Shown here: positions 8,958-17,104 of the stretch, piece after piece
Position numbering within the stretch: position 1 is the stretch's first letter
Layout of the letters: the number at the start of each line of letters is the position of its first letter
From: Oceanicaulis sp052055585
GTDB lineage: Bacteria; Pseudomonadota; Alphaproteobacteria; Caulobacterales; Maricaulaceae
DNA: 64,000 nucleotides
Assembly (NCBI RefSeq): GCF_052055585.1
Contig: NZ_CP170485.1
Coordinates: forward strand, 1,984,001 to 2,048,000
Direction: 5' to 3'
Notes under the pieces: model-generated
What the model was told of the DNA's origin: nothing
The model's database searches: none
Seen by the model: only the letters and a program-made list of their open reading frames with translations
Made by a program: the position numbers and the translations under genes

Positions 8958-9152
8958 TTACGCGTCAAGATCAGCTTCAACGTTAAGCATCTCTTGAACT
9001 CCGCCATTTTCTGCATCTGCAAAATAGCGGTTGATCTGACCGGCTATATCGTCGGCACTCACATCTCTGTTCGAGCCCGGAAAAAACTTTATGTTTTGAA
9101 CGGCGCTGTCTTCGAATAACCGCCGCTTGAGCAGTTGAACGTTTATTTGCAT
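8958..9152 (-). CDS. small protein of unknown function, upstream partner of the ImmA/IrrE-like gene
   Basis: A 64-residue product with a good GGAGG site eight bases before the ATG. It has a basic N-terminal half (QLLKRRLFED) and a predicted helical part with IKFFPGSNRDVSADDIAGQI, then an acidic C-terminus. I do not recognise the family. Base composition is like the downstream gene at 8336-8905 and unlike the surrounding core genes. The two genes are separated by a terminator-like hairpin, which suggests regulated read-through in a two-gene unit. An acidic small partner beside an IrrE-like protein is reminiscent of toxin-antitoxin or phage-defence pairs, but nothing in the sequence proves it. 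Confidence 0.5.
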   Translation of the reverse strand: MQINVQLLKRRLFEDSAVQNIKFFPGSNRDVSADDIAGQINRYFADAENGGVQEMLNVEADLDA

Positions 9153-9751
9153 GGTCGGCCCTCCAACGCACTTTTTCTGCGCGCTTTGCTATCTCCTTAC
9201 ACGCCAGCCGAAAGCCATTCGGCCCGCGCGCATCCACCAACACGGCTACGCTTGGCGGTTCTGGTTTTTTCCACCTTGCCCAAAGCGATTTTCGCGACCA
9301 TCACCGCACACGCATTGGTGTCAGCTAGTCTGCGCTCGCTATTTGCTCCCCAGGCAAGGTGCTCCTTTGTCATCCTGCACGTGGCAATCATGCGCCACTC
9401 TGATTAACACATAGTACATCTCACAGGATTTTTCAACTTCATCTCTTGACTTGATCGCGCAAATGTGACTAGCGGTCATATCACCTTCGAAGCGCATCCT
9501 GTCACCACACTGGGCACTTCTGTCAAGCCTGTGTGGCTTAATGATGGCGCTTTGCCGCAGCAGTGAGGTGTTTTTGCCGCGTTTGCTTCAATTGTAGCTT
9601 TCGCACAAATTCACACTCAACGATTCTTGCGCCAGAGTCTAAAACTTTGCCGTTTCGTTCCATTATCTACCACTTTTGACATGCAGCAAATAACCTGAAG
9701 CGAACGGTGTTCGTTCCCTGCGGTCCACATCTCAAACTGAAGCGCTGTGCG
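9153..9751. other. 600-bp AT-richer stretch without a convincing gene
   Basis: No well-supported gene is seen. On the minus strand an open frame of 64 codons (9391 to 9197, ATG) and a second frame starting with GTG at 9243 overlap. The second frame reads protein-like from about 9264 to 9150 (VLVDARGPNG then FRLACKEIAKRAEKV) and would join an ATG at 9301 if the six-A run (minus strand) at 9265-9270 had one base less. A weak promoter-like pair on the minus strand (TTGAAA, 17 bases, TATGTG) lies near 9412-9440. The rest (9420-9751) is AT-rich and holds no feature I can name. Confidence 0.4.
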
Positions 9752-10165
9752 TCAGGCCTGCATGCGGGCGGGCGCCTGGGACCAGACCGCCATGTTCGCC
9801 ATATGCCCGGACAGACGGCCTTCCGCCTGCAGGTCGAGCAATTGCTTCATAGTCACAAGCGACACAGACGCCAGTCGCACCTGCACATCCGCCGACGTCT
9901 TGGAGCCATTGGGCGCCACGGCCAGAAGCGCGTTGGCTTCATTGGTCTTCATGGCCACCAGCGCCGCCAGGAACATCCCGCTCTGCGGATCAGACTTGGC
10001 GAGGGCGGGACGCTCCCACACCCATTCGCGCACCATCTTGATCACCTGGCCCACACGCAGATTTCGCAGCGCCAGGGGGTTCACCCCCAACGCATCACCG
10101 CGCTCGCGCGCGGTCTCCGCGACGTCGCCCAGATCGTAAAGAGCATCGTTGAACAAAAACAGCAT
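9752..10165 (-). CDS. conserved hypothetical protein
   Basis: A 137-residue soluble protein rich in Ala, Leu and Met with no signal peptide (MLFLFNDALYDLGDVAETAR at the start). It appears largely helical and no catalytic motif is evident. I do not recognise the family. The longest frame starts with TTG at 10195; the ATG at 10165 is preferred because the ten extra residues are basic and unlike the rest. It lies 56 bases downstream of the DUF1491 gene on the same strand and may be co-transcribed with it. Composition is typical of the core genome, so the accessory patch ends before this gene. Confidence 0.65.
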   Translation of the reverse strand: MLFLFNDALYDLGDVAETARERGDALGVNPLALRNLRVGQVIKMVREWVWERPALAKSDPQSGMFLAALVAMKTNEANALLAVAPNGSKTSADVQVRLASVSLVTMKQLLDLQAEGRLSGHMANMAVWSQAPARMQA

Positions 10166-10221
10166 GTTGAATGTAACCCGTCGGCGATTTCCCAACCACG
10201 GCTCATCCTAGCGCGGTGATC

Positions 10222-10566
10222 TTAAGAATTATCAATCGCCTCATTAAGGAAGTGTCGACCATGAGGGTCGTCCACCTCCACCAGCCAGAGGTCGGGATCA
10301 TCCTCGATCCGGCGCCGCGCATAGCTCTCAGCGTCTTCTTCCGGCACAGGGTCAGGGCCAAGCGGCGTCATCCACACCCGCTCCCCCTCGAAATTGCGCA
10401 TGGGCGCATACAGCTGCGCCTGCCGTCCGGGCAGCAGGGTTTTAAGCAGGATCACGCCTGCATCCGGGTCGCCCTTATGCGCCACATACACGCTGGCGCC
10501 GGCGCTTTCCGCACGCCACCGCAAGGCATCCACCCAAAATCGCGCTCTGAGATCCGTCATCGTCAT
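10222..10566 (-). CDS. DUF1491 family protein
   Basis: A 114-residue small soluble protein matching the alphaproteobacterial DUF1491 layout: LRARFWVDALRWRAE at the N-terminus, A-x-V-Y-V-A-H-K-G-D-P-D-A-G in the first strand-turn, and an ending with RRIEDDPDLWLVEVDD and GRHFL. The function of the family is unknown. ATG codons at 10566 and 10560 are both possible (TTG at 10581 is the longest frame); the choice is uncertain by two residues. It is divergent from the BcsB-like gene, and a perfect CtrA-type box lies in the 55 bases between them. Confidence 0.82.
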   Translation of the reverse strand: MTMTDLRARFWVDALRWRAESAGASVYVAHKGDPDAGVILLKTLLPGRQAQLYAPMRNFEGERVWMTPLGPDPVPEEDAESYARRRIEDDPDLWLVEVDDPHGRHFLNEAIDNS

Positions 10567-10590
10567 TTCACTTGATGGCAAAGCAATTGC

Positions 10591-10605
10591 TTAATAGTTT
10601 GTTAA
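10591..10605. promoter_or_regulatory. CtrA-type box TTAA-N7-TTAA
   Basis: The sequence TTAATAGTTTGTTAA is an exact match to the CtrA binding consensus TTAA-N7-TTAA known from Caulobacter and relatives. It lies between the divergent DUF1491 gene and the BcsB-like gene, 16 bases before the ATG of the latter and just before its GAGGGGAG ribosome site. The closeness to that start suggests it either represses the BcsB-like gene or serves the DUF1491 promoter on the other strand. Confidence 0.5.
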
Positions 10606-10621
10606 TTGAGGGGAGCGTGCC

Positions 10622-12196
10622 ATGCTGACACAAAATCGTTCATTCGGCCTTATTCTTATAGGCCTGATGTCACTTGCCGTGTTTACGTCACAGGCGCTGG
10701 CGGACGATCACAGGGCTGCGCGCTCTGAGGAAGTCCTGCTGACCGAGCTGACGGACAACACCAATGATCTGCGGCTGGATGCAGAGCATCGTGAAATCCG
10801 CATCCCCTTCACCATTGCACCGAGCGCTGATCCGCAGGCGATCGAGCTTCTGATGAACGCCATTCCTGACAGCGCTCAGGCCGATGGCCGCATCGAGGCC
10901 TTCGTGAACCGGTCGCGCGCCGTGGTGCTTCAGCCGCGCGCTGAACCCTTTGAAGCCCGCTTCTCGCTCTATTCCGATGATCTGCGCGCCGGGGAGAACA
11001 CCCTGATCTTGCGCATTGTCGATCCGGGTGCGGATGGCTGGACGATCAGCGCCCAGGCCAGCCGCCTGCGCATCTCCGCCGCCCCGCCGCGCGGCTATTC
11101 CGCCCTGTCGGAAGTCGAAGCGGCGCTGAACGCCGATTTCGCCGCCCCGCGCCGCGTTCATATCGACGCCCGTGAAGCCGGTGATGACGAACTGGCTGTC
11201 GCAGCGCTCGTGGCTCAGGGTCTGGCCCTGCGCATGGGCGAAGCGCCGATCCTTGTCAGCGATTCTGATGTGGCGGAACTGGTCGTCACCGCCCATGTGC
11301 GCGGCTCCGGCGCTCCGGCCATCGATCTGACCGGCCCGTCCGAAGTGCGCCTGTCCGCCGCCTCTCCGGCCGCGCTGATCGCCTCGGCCCGCCTGTTCGC
11401 CGCCCGCTCCATGCAGGCGCACACCGTTCGCTTTGACATGGCGGCTGCGCTCAACGCGCCGCGCCTGATGCGCACCCCGCCCGCCACCACTAGGGACCGG
11501 GACGCGCTGGCGGGGCTCGCCAGCATGGGCGCCCCCTTCGGACTGGATCAGGGCGGCCGTGCGGCTGTCGTGATCGCCGGTGAAGACGAAGACCAGCGCA
11601 ACGCCGCCCTGTCGGTGATCGCCCGCGCGGGTCTGGCGTCCGGTTCGGCCTGGCTCTACGCCTGGTTCGGCGATGATGTGGACGCCGCGCCCGCCCGCTA
11701 TGACCTGATGGTTCTGGGCCCGCAGGAAGCGCTGGACCCGCGTCTTCTGGCCGCAGCGCCTGTGGAAGTGCGCGCCGCCGCCAGCGCCGCCGCCAACCGC
11801 ACCCCGCAACGTCGCCGCTATTATGGCTCGACGGCCTTCGCCGCCGATCCCAGCGAACGCGATGCGCGCATCACCGGCGTCGCCGCCCTGTTTGATACGC
11901 CCGAGGGGCGTCAGGTGGCCCTGTTCACCGCGCCGGACGGCGCAGATTTCGCCCGCGCCGCCAAGCGTCTGGCCCGGTCCGAGCTGTGGACCGAGCTCGA
12001 TGGCCGCGCCGCCCTGTGGGATGCAGCGAACGTCACCCATTTCGGCCCGTCCTCGGCCCCGCGCTTCTCGGCGGAATGGATCAGCGGCCAGCTGCGCGCC
12101 CATGACGAATGGTTTGCGCTGGGCGCCTTCACCCTGGCTGTGCTTCTTCTGCTGGGCAGCATCAACGTAAACCGGACGTCAAGACGCCGCGCCTAG
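10622..12196 (+). CDS. BcsB-like exported membrane-anchored protein
   Basis: A 524-residue protein with a signal peptide (cleavage near ALA at residue 27), a large periplasmic part and one C-terminal transmembrane helix (about 500-517) followed by a basic tail. The order beta-rich jelly-roll segment (with GENTLILRIVDPG), ferredoxin-like segments and C-terminal anchor is like BcsB, the periplasmic partner of cellulose synthase. No bcsA, cellulase or other cellulose gene lies in the window, so a role in a different polysaccharide system is possible. The BcsB call is a judgement from architecture. A strong GAGGGGAG site precedes the ATG, with a CtrA box just upstream. The next gene follows after ten bases. 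Confidence 0.5.
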   Translation: MLTQNRSFGLILIGLMSLAVFTSQALADDHRAARSEEVLLTELTDNTNDLRLDAEHREIRIPFTIAPSADPQAIELLMNAIPDSAQADGRIEAFVNRSRAVVLQPRAEPFEARFSLYSDDLRAGENTLILRIVDPGADGWTISAQASRLRISAAPPRGYSALSEVEAALNADFAAPRRVHIDAREAGDDELAVAALVAQGLALRMGEAPILVSDSDVAELVVTAHVRGSGAPAIDLTGPSEVRLSAASPAALIASARLFAARSMQAHTVRFDMAAALNAPRLMRTPPATTRDRDALAGLASMGAPFGLDQGGRAAVVIAGEDEDQRNAALSVIARAGLASGSAWLYAWFGDDVDAAPARYDLMVLGPQEALDPRLLAAAPVEVRAAASAAANRTPQRRRYYGSTAFAADPSERDARITGVAALFDTPEGRQVALFTAPDGADFARAAKRLARSELWTELDGRAALWDAANVTHFGPSSAPRFSAEWISGQLRAHDEWFALGAFTLAVLLLLGSINVNRTSRRRA

Positions 12197-12206
12197 ACTG
12201 GGGGGC

Positions 12207-13109
12207 ATGTGGACATCCGCCCTCGCCCTTCTGACGACGCAAGCCGTCTTTGACGCCGACGCCTCCTTTGACGCCTATGAGCTGCGTCTGGAGGCCCGGT
12301 CGGCGGACAACGCCTGTTCGGTGTTCACCGCGGTTGAACGCGCGCTTCTGGACGCCGCCATCAAGCGCTCCCGCGATGATGCGGTGATGCAGGGCGCGAG
12401 CCCGGGGCAGCTTGACGGGTTTGAACGCCGCCAGGCGGACGCCTTCAGCACGCCCTGCAACACGGCCTTTGATCTGCCGGGCGTCACGCTCCATCGTCAG
12501 GAAACCCTGCGCCTGAGCGGCTATGACCAGGCGCGCTTTGAAGGGCGCGCCCAGGGCTGGACCGCCCAGCGCGGCGGCCTGTCAGACGAATTCGCCCAAT
12601 GGCGCATCGTCCAGAGCCTGCGGCAGGGCGCGGCCTATTTCGGCATTTATCAGCAAGGCGAGGAAACCGGCCTGGCGCTCAGCCTGCGCACGGCGCTTCG
12701 CCCCGCCTATGCGGTCGCCTTTGTGCGCGACGCCGAACGGGCGCCCGATCCTGTGGACCTGACGGCGGGCGGATTGCTGCCGCCGCCGGACGATGATCCG
12801 GTCAGCGCCTGGGGCGCCCCGTCAGACCGTCTGGAGCGCATCTTTGCAACCCGGACCCTGAGCCGTCAGCGCGCCGGGGAGCTTGCCCCCGCCAGCGGCC
12901 AGCCCGCCGTGGGCTTTGTGTTTCCCCAGGCCCTGACCGAAGAACTGGCGACCCTGTCCCCGCGCGAAGGCGCCCGCATTGACCTGTATGACGGCACGGG
13001 GACCGTGATTGACCGCTATTGGGTGGAAGTGGGCGCGTTTGACGCCGCCCTCGCCTTCATGCGCTTGCCGACCATGGCGCCGCAAAGCGCCGCCGCAGCG
13101 TCACACTGA
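12207..13109 (+). CDS. hypothetical protein, probably exported
   Basis: A 300-residue protein starting ten bases after the BcsB-like gene and probably in its operon. The first 20 residues (MWTSALALLTTQAVFDA) may be a short signal peptide. Two cysteines (about 32 and 77) could form a disulfide. The rest is an Ala/Arg/Asp-rich alpha-beta protein with no motif I recognise. The gene converges on the histidine kinase gene with a 37-bp gap that contains no clear terminator. Function unknown. Confidence 0.65.
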   Translation: MWTSALALLTTQAVFDADASFDAYELRLEARSADNACSVFTAVERALLDAAIKRSRDDAVMQGASPGQLDGFERRQADAFSTPCNTAFDLPGVTLHRQETLRLSGYDQARFEGRAQGWTAQRGGLSDEFAQWRIVQSLRQGAAYFGIYQQGEETGLALSLRTALRPAYAVAFVRDAERAPDPVDLTAGGLLPPPDDDPVSAWGAPSDRLERIFATRTLSRQRAGELAPASGQPAVGFVFPQALTEELATLSPREGARIDLYDGTGTVIDRYWVEVGAFDAALAFMRLPTMAPQSAAAASH

Positions 13110-13146
13110 TCTGAATTCGGAAAGCAAAGCGCCGAAGACGGCCGGC

Positions 13147-14913
13147 TTACGCCGCGCCGCCATTGGCCTTGATGATCACTTCGCCCGCCTGCTGGGCGGC
13201 GGCGATGCGCTGATGCACTTCCAGCGGCGCGAACTCGGTGACGGTGCTTTTCGCTTCGCCAATCACCGGCAGGCGCACAGTCACCGTGGTGCCCTGACCG
13301 CGGGCGCTCTGAACCTTCACGGTTCCGCCCTGCATGTCCGCCAGCGCCTGCACCAGCGACAGGCCCAGGCCCGTGCCGCGCTCAGAGGTTTCCTTGCCCG
13401 AGCGGGTCTGGTGATAGGGCTTGCCCAGATCGGCAAGCTCATCCTCGCCAATGCCGACGCCGCTATCGCCCACAGCCAGCACCAGATCAGGACCGTCCTG
13501 ACGCGCCATCACGACGACGGCGCCGCCTTCGGGCGTGAACTTCACGGCGTTCGACAGCAGGTTCAGAAGGATCTGGCGCATGGCCTTGCGGTCCGCCTTC
13601 ACCGGCAAGTCCGCATCGCCCGGCTCGCAATACAGCGCAATGCCGCGATCCTTGGCGCGCGGGCTGATCATCTTGGCGCAGATGGACACCACGTCGCGGG
13701 CGTCAAACTCGTCCGGGGTCAGCTCGTACTTGTCCGCTTCGATCTTGGACATGTCGAGCACGTCGCCGATCAGCTCCAGAAGGTGCTCGCCGCTTTCATG
13801 GATCAGATCGCCATACTCGGCATAGCGTGCAGGCAGCGGGCCGAACAGGCGCTGCTTGATGATGTCGGAGAAGCCGATAATGGCGTTGAGCGGGGTGCGC
13901 AGCTCGTGGCTGACCGCCGCCAGAAACTCGGACTTGGACTGGCTGGCCGCCAGCGCCGCGTCGCGTTCCGCTTCCAGATGCGTCAGCTCTTCAGACCGGG
14001 GCGCCGCAGCCACAGCCGCCTCGCCGCGCGGGGTTTCAAGGCTCAGCACAAAACCGGCCTCGGTCGCCTGGGCGTGGGCGTCCAGCACCTGGCGCGCGCC
14101 GCGGGCGGAGCGGACCGGGAAGCTGAAGGCGCTGTCAGACAGATGGCCGTGCGACAGGGTGGACTGGAGCCCGGCCTGAATCTCGGCTCGGCCCTCATCG
14201 TCAAAGGCCAGCCCGGTCACATCCAGACCGTTCATGTCGCGCGGGGCGCCCGGCGTGAAGCCGCGCAGGCGTTGGGACACCGCAGAAATGCGGCCCTTGC
14301 GATCGAGCGTCATCAGCGCGGTCGGCGCGTGATCAAAACCATAGGCCGCCGGTTCCAGCGCCTTAAGTTTGGCGCGGCTCTCGTCCAGCGCGCCCAGCAG
14401 CTGCACACGGGCGGCGAAGCCGCAGCCCGCAAAGAAGATCGCCAAGGCCAGCCCCGTCATCGGGCTGGAAACAAGGCCCGAGCCCCCGGCGCTGAGCGGG
14501 GCCCAGGCGCTGGCGATAGCGACCATCAGGAAGGCGAGCGTATTCATCGTCGCGCTCAGGCGCACATCCTTGCGCAGACCTGCCGCTGACAACGCCGCCG
14601 GCCCTGCAAGAAAGGCCAGAGCCGCCGGAGACAGGGCCGAACCCAGCGCCAGAGCCGCCGCAAAACCGGGCAGCGTCCACGCCAGCGCCAGCACGAAGCG
14701 GACGCTGTCACGGCTGGCCGAACGGTGACCGCCCAGCAAAAGCCCCAGAACGCCCGGCGCGGCGGCCAGCCCCAGCACGCCCAGATCACTTTGGGAAACA
14801 GGGGCTTGGGCGCCCGTTCCGATCAGGGCGATCAGCACCAGCCAGCCGCCATGAATCAGGCGCGCCGCCTGTTGGTCCATGACACGTGAGAGGTGGGCGA
14901 AGGCAGGGCGCAT
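13147..14913 (-). CDS. membrane-bound sensor histidine kinase (PleC/DivJ-like catalytic core)
   Basis: A hybrid-free sensor kinase of about 588 residues. Several N-terminal hydrophobic helices (to about residue 155) are followed by a PAS-like segment and a coiled linker. The HisKA domain has the phospho-acceptor His336 in SHELRTPLNAIIGFSD, followed by an HATPase domain with N box (NLLSNAVKF), G1 (GDSGVGIG) and G2 (GTGLGLSLV). The HisKA sequence is of the PleC/DivJ type common in the DivK pathway of Caulobacterales, but the actual partner cannot be read from sequence. The longest frame begins at 15003; ATG at 14913 is preferred because the extra 30 residues would cover a CtrA-like half box (TTAA-N7-TGAA at 14969-14983) and look untranslated. 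It is divergent from the exported protein gene at 15072. Confidence 0.88.
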   Translation of the reverse strand: MRPAFAHLSRVMDQQAARLIHGGWLVLIALIGTGAQAPVSQSDLGVLGLAAAPGVLGLLLGGHRSASRDSVRFVLALAWTLPGFAAALALGSALSPAALAFLAGPAALSAAGLRKDVRLSATMNTLAFLMVAIASAWAPLSAGGSGLVSSPMTGLALAIFFAGCGFAARVQLLGALDESRAKLKALEPAAYGFDHAPTALMTLDRKGRISAVSQRLRGFTPGAPRDMNGLDVTGLAFDDEGRAEIQAGLQSTLSHGHLSDSAFSFPVRSARGARQVLDAHAQATEAGFVLSLETPRGEAAVAAAPRSEELTHLEAERDAALAASQSKSEFLAAVSHELRTPLNAIIGFSDIIKQRLFGPLPARYAEYGDLIHESGEHLLELIGDVLDMSKIEADKYELTPDEFDARDVVSICAKMISPRAKDRGIALYCEPGDADLPVKADRKAMRQILLNLLSNAVKFTPEGGAVVVMARQDGPDLVLAVGDSGVGIGEDELADLGKPYHQTRSGKETSERGTGLGLSLVQALADMQGGTVKVQSARGQGTTVTVRLPVIGEAKSTVTEFAPLEVHQRIAAAQQAGEVIIKANGGAA

Positions 14914-15071
14914 CGAAGCGAATCTCGACTCACAAATGAGAATAGAACCGCACGCTCGTCTGGGCCCGTTAACAATTACTGAATTCGCGCCAATCACCGT
15001 CATCCCCCTTGGCGCGGACCGCGCTCTAGGTCATGATCAAAACAGGTGTTTTCTCCTTGGATGACGAGATC

Positions 15072-16076
15072 ATGATTTTTGCCGCCATCAGCCTTTCCCT
15101 GCTGTCAGCCGCAAGCCAGACCGCAGCCCAGGAGCCCCCGTCTGACGGGCCGGTGCTCAGCCTGCCCGCCCCCGGTCAGGATCAGGGCCTGCCCGACACC
15201 ACCGAGCCTGAAGTGCTTCAGAACGCGCAGACCTATGCCGCCTATCGCTCGGATGTGACGCTGGCGGGCGAGCGCGAATTGCTGTCCGGCGCCGATCTGG
15301 ACGCCACCATGGATGCGCTGAGCCAATATTATGATGGCGACCGTCTGGTGAACGCCCAGATCGCCTATGCCGCGCTGGTCGCCGCGCGCAATCCTGAATT
15401 CATCGACGCCGTGCGCGCCGTCGCCGATTACTACGGCACAGAAACCGCCGCCGCCGCCCTCACCCATGATCCCATGTATGTGACCGGCTTCATGGGGGCA
15501 GACACCGCAGGCCAGACCGTGGCCGTCGCCATTGACGGCGATGTGAATGATATCCGCACGGTGGGTACGCGCTATCGTCAGGCCGCCTATGACCTTCAGC
15601 GCGAACGCTGGGCCCAGCAGCGCGCCCGCGACCGTCAGGAGCGTCTGTCGGCGCTGGAAAGCGCGTCCGAGCGTCTGGATGTACAGTTCCGCGCGCCCGA
15701 AACGCCCGCCGCCGCCCCCATGGGCGCCAGCACCACCTTGTTCGCCCAGCCTGAAGTCGTCGATCTGAACCTGCCCGATCTCAGCGTTGAAGTGGGCCAG
15801 AGCCAGCTTCAGCCCGATGAGCGCAGGGTGGGCCGCATGCTGTCGCTCGCAGCCCTCGACGCCATTGAAGACGGCGACATGACCTATATGGACCGTCTGC
15901 TGGATGATCCGGCGGTGGAGCGCTGCATGCAGTGGGTGCGTCTCGACCTCGCCCAGTGCGTGGCGGCCGGCCATTTCAAGTATGAGGACAGCTTCTGCAT
16001 CGCCGAGCACGCCCTCAACGATGTGGCCGATTGCCTGACCGCGACCCGTGCGCCTTCTGAAGCTGTGTCAAATTGA
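15072..16076 (+). CDS. exported hypothetical protein
   Basis: A 334-residue protein with a clear signal peptide (MIFAAISLSLLSAASQTAAQ) and a periplasmic region. A helical, Arg/Gln/Ala-rich stretch (about 175-215) may be coiled coil. The C-terminal 60 residues contain paired cysteines (CMQWV, QCVAAGH, SFCIAEH, DCLTATR), suggesting disulfides. No family recognised. The frame extends upstream to 15033 (MIKTGVF), but the ATG at 15072 puts the signal peptide at the N-terminus. It is divergent from the histidine kinase and may share a control region with it. Confidence 0.7.
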   Translation: MIFAAISLSLLSAASQTAAQEPPSDGPVLSLPAPGQDQGLPDTTEPEVLQNAQTYAAYRSDVTLAGERELLSGADLDATMDALSQYYDGDRLVNAQIAYAALVAARNPEFIDAVRAVADYYGTETAAAALTHDPMYVTGFMGADTAGQTVAVAIDGDVNDIRTVGTRYRQAAYDLQRERWAQQRARDRQERLSALESASERLDVQFRAPETPAAAPMGASTTLFAQPEVVDLNLPDLSVEVGQSQLQPDERRVGRMLSLAALDAIEDGDMTYMDRLLDDPAVERCMQWVRLDLAQCVAAGHFKYEDSFCIAEHALNDVADCLTATRAPSEAVSN

Positions 16077-16231
16077 GACACTTTATTCAATTAGGTAATT
16101 TCAAATTAAGGGTAAGTGTTCAGCGTTAACACACGTTTTACCCTTAATTGCACATCAGCTGGTATTTCCGGGAACAGTTTTTTAGCCTCAGAATTGCTTC
16201 AAGACCTGAAGTGAGTTGAAAAGAGGCTGGC

Positions 16232-16633
16232 ATGCTCCGCAACGTGCTACGCGCCATTTTCTGGACCGCCGTGACGGCGGCTTTCGTCCCTGCCGGCTTT
16301 AGCGCCGCGCCGGACGGAGCGTTTGCGCGTGAAACGCGCCAGCTTGTCCTTTCAACGGATGCGCTCTCGACCTCTCAGGACTTCACCCGGCAGGCGGGGC
16401 ATCAGACCCGTCAGTTCTGTGATGATCAGGCCGAGGCGTGCGCGGTGGGCCAACAGCTCGCCAGCTTCTCCTCGATCGTTGCTGGCGTGGTGGGTGATCG
16501 CGCCCAGCGATGGGCGGCTGATCAGGCGCAGGCCAGCCCGCGCGATCCGCTCGCTTTGCCGCAGAACGCCCCGGCGCAGAGCCTTGACGCCCTGCTCGCC
16601 GATGTCGCCCGCGAAACCGGCGATCTGAACTAG
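16232..16633 (+). CDS. DUF5330-like exported protein
   Basis: A 133-residue exported protein: signal peptide at 1-25 (FWTAVTAAFVPAGFSA), then a short region with TRQFCDDQAEACAVGQQL, a C-x6-C pattern like that of the small alphaproteobacterial DUF5330 proteins. The rest is Ala/Gln-rich and low in predicted structure. Function unknown. The 155-bp upstream gap is AT-rich and contains a TTAA-N7-TTTA half-match to a CtrA box at 16126-16140. The ribosome site GAGGC lies about six bases before the ATG. Confidence 0.6.
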   Translation: MLRNVLRAIFWTAVTAAFVPAGFSAAPDGAFARETRQLVLSTDALSTSQDFTRQAGHQTRQFCDDQAEACAVGQQLASFSSIVAGVVGDRAQRWAADQAQASPRDPLALPQNAPAQSLDALLADVARETGDLN

Positions 16634-16684
16634 GCGCGCCGCGGGGTCTTGCCCCTGCCGCCTGCGCGCTTTACCTCAGCGCGC

Positions 16685-17104
16685 ATGAGTGATCTCAACA
16701 CCGATATCGACACCCTCGTGGACGAGTTCGACTTCCTGGGCGACTGGGAAGAGCGCTACCGCTATCTCATCGAGATGGGTCAGGCGCTGCCCGGCCTTGA
16801 CGCCAGCGAGCGCACTGACGACACCCGCGTTCAGGGCTGCGTCAGCCAGGTCTGGCTGGTGCTTGAGAGCGGCCCGTCCAAAGAGCTCATCCTGCGCGGG
16901 GATTCCGACGCCCATATCGTCAAGGGGCTCGTGGCGCTGCTCAATCGGCTGTATGACGGCCGCACGCCGCAAGAGGCGCTGTCCATTGATCCCAAAGAGG
17001 TTCTGGGCCGCATCGGCCTCGCCGAACACCTCTCCCCCCAACGCTCAAACGGCCTCGCCTCGATGATCAAGCGCATCCGGGCGGAAGCGGAAAGCCGGGT
17101 TTAG
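16685..17104 (+). CDS. sufE: SufE-family sulfur acceptor protein
   Basis: SufE accepts the persulfide sulfur from cysteine desulfurase SufS and passes it on for iron-sulfur cluster assembly. The 139-residue product has the family landmarks: FDFLGDWEERYRYLIEMG near the N-terminus and the active Cys52 in RVQGCVSQVWL. The C-terminal half has LLNRLYDGRTPQEAL and LSPQRSNGLASM, also conserved. The frame continues to TTG at 16649, but ATG at 16685 is the normal SufE start. No other suf gene is in the window. The stop overlaps the convergent VOC-type gene by four bases. Confidence 0.93.
   Translation: MSDLNTDIDTLVDEFDFLGDWEERYRYLIEMGQALPGLDASERTDDTRVQGCVSQVWLVLESGPSKELILRGDSDAHIVKGLVALLNRLYDGRTPQEALSIDPKEVLGRIGLAEHLSPQRSNGLASMIKRIRAEAESRV

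Noticed and set aside
9135..9407. 90-codon plus-strand open frame in the AT-rich patch
   Set aside because: No ribosome site, no domain, and it runs against the better supported minus-strand small gene at its left end.
13009..14589. 526-codon plus-strand open frame opposite the histidine kinase
   Set aside because: Antisense to the HisKA and HATPase coding frame. Its composition is Arg/His/Gln-rich and no domain is visible.
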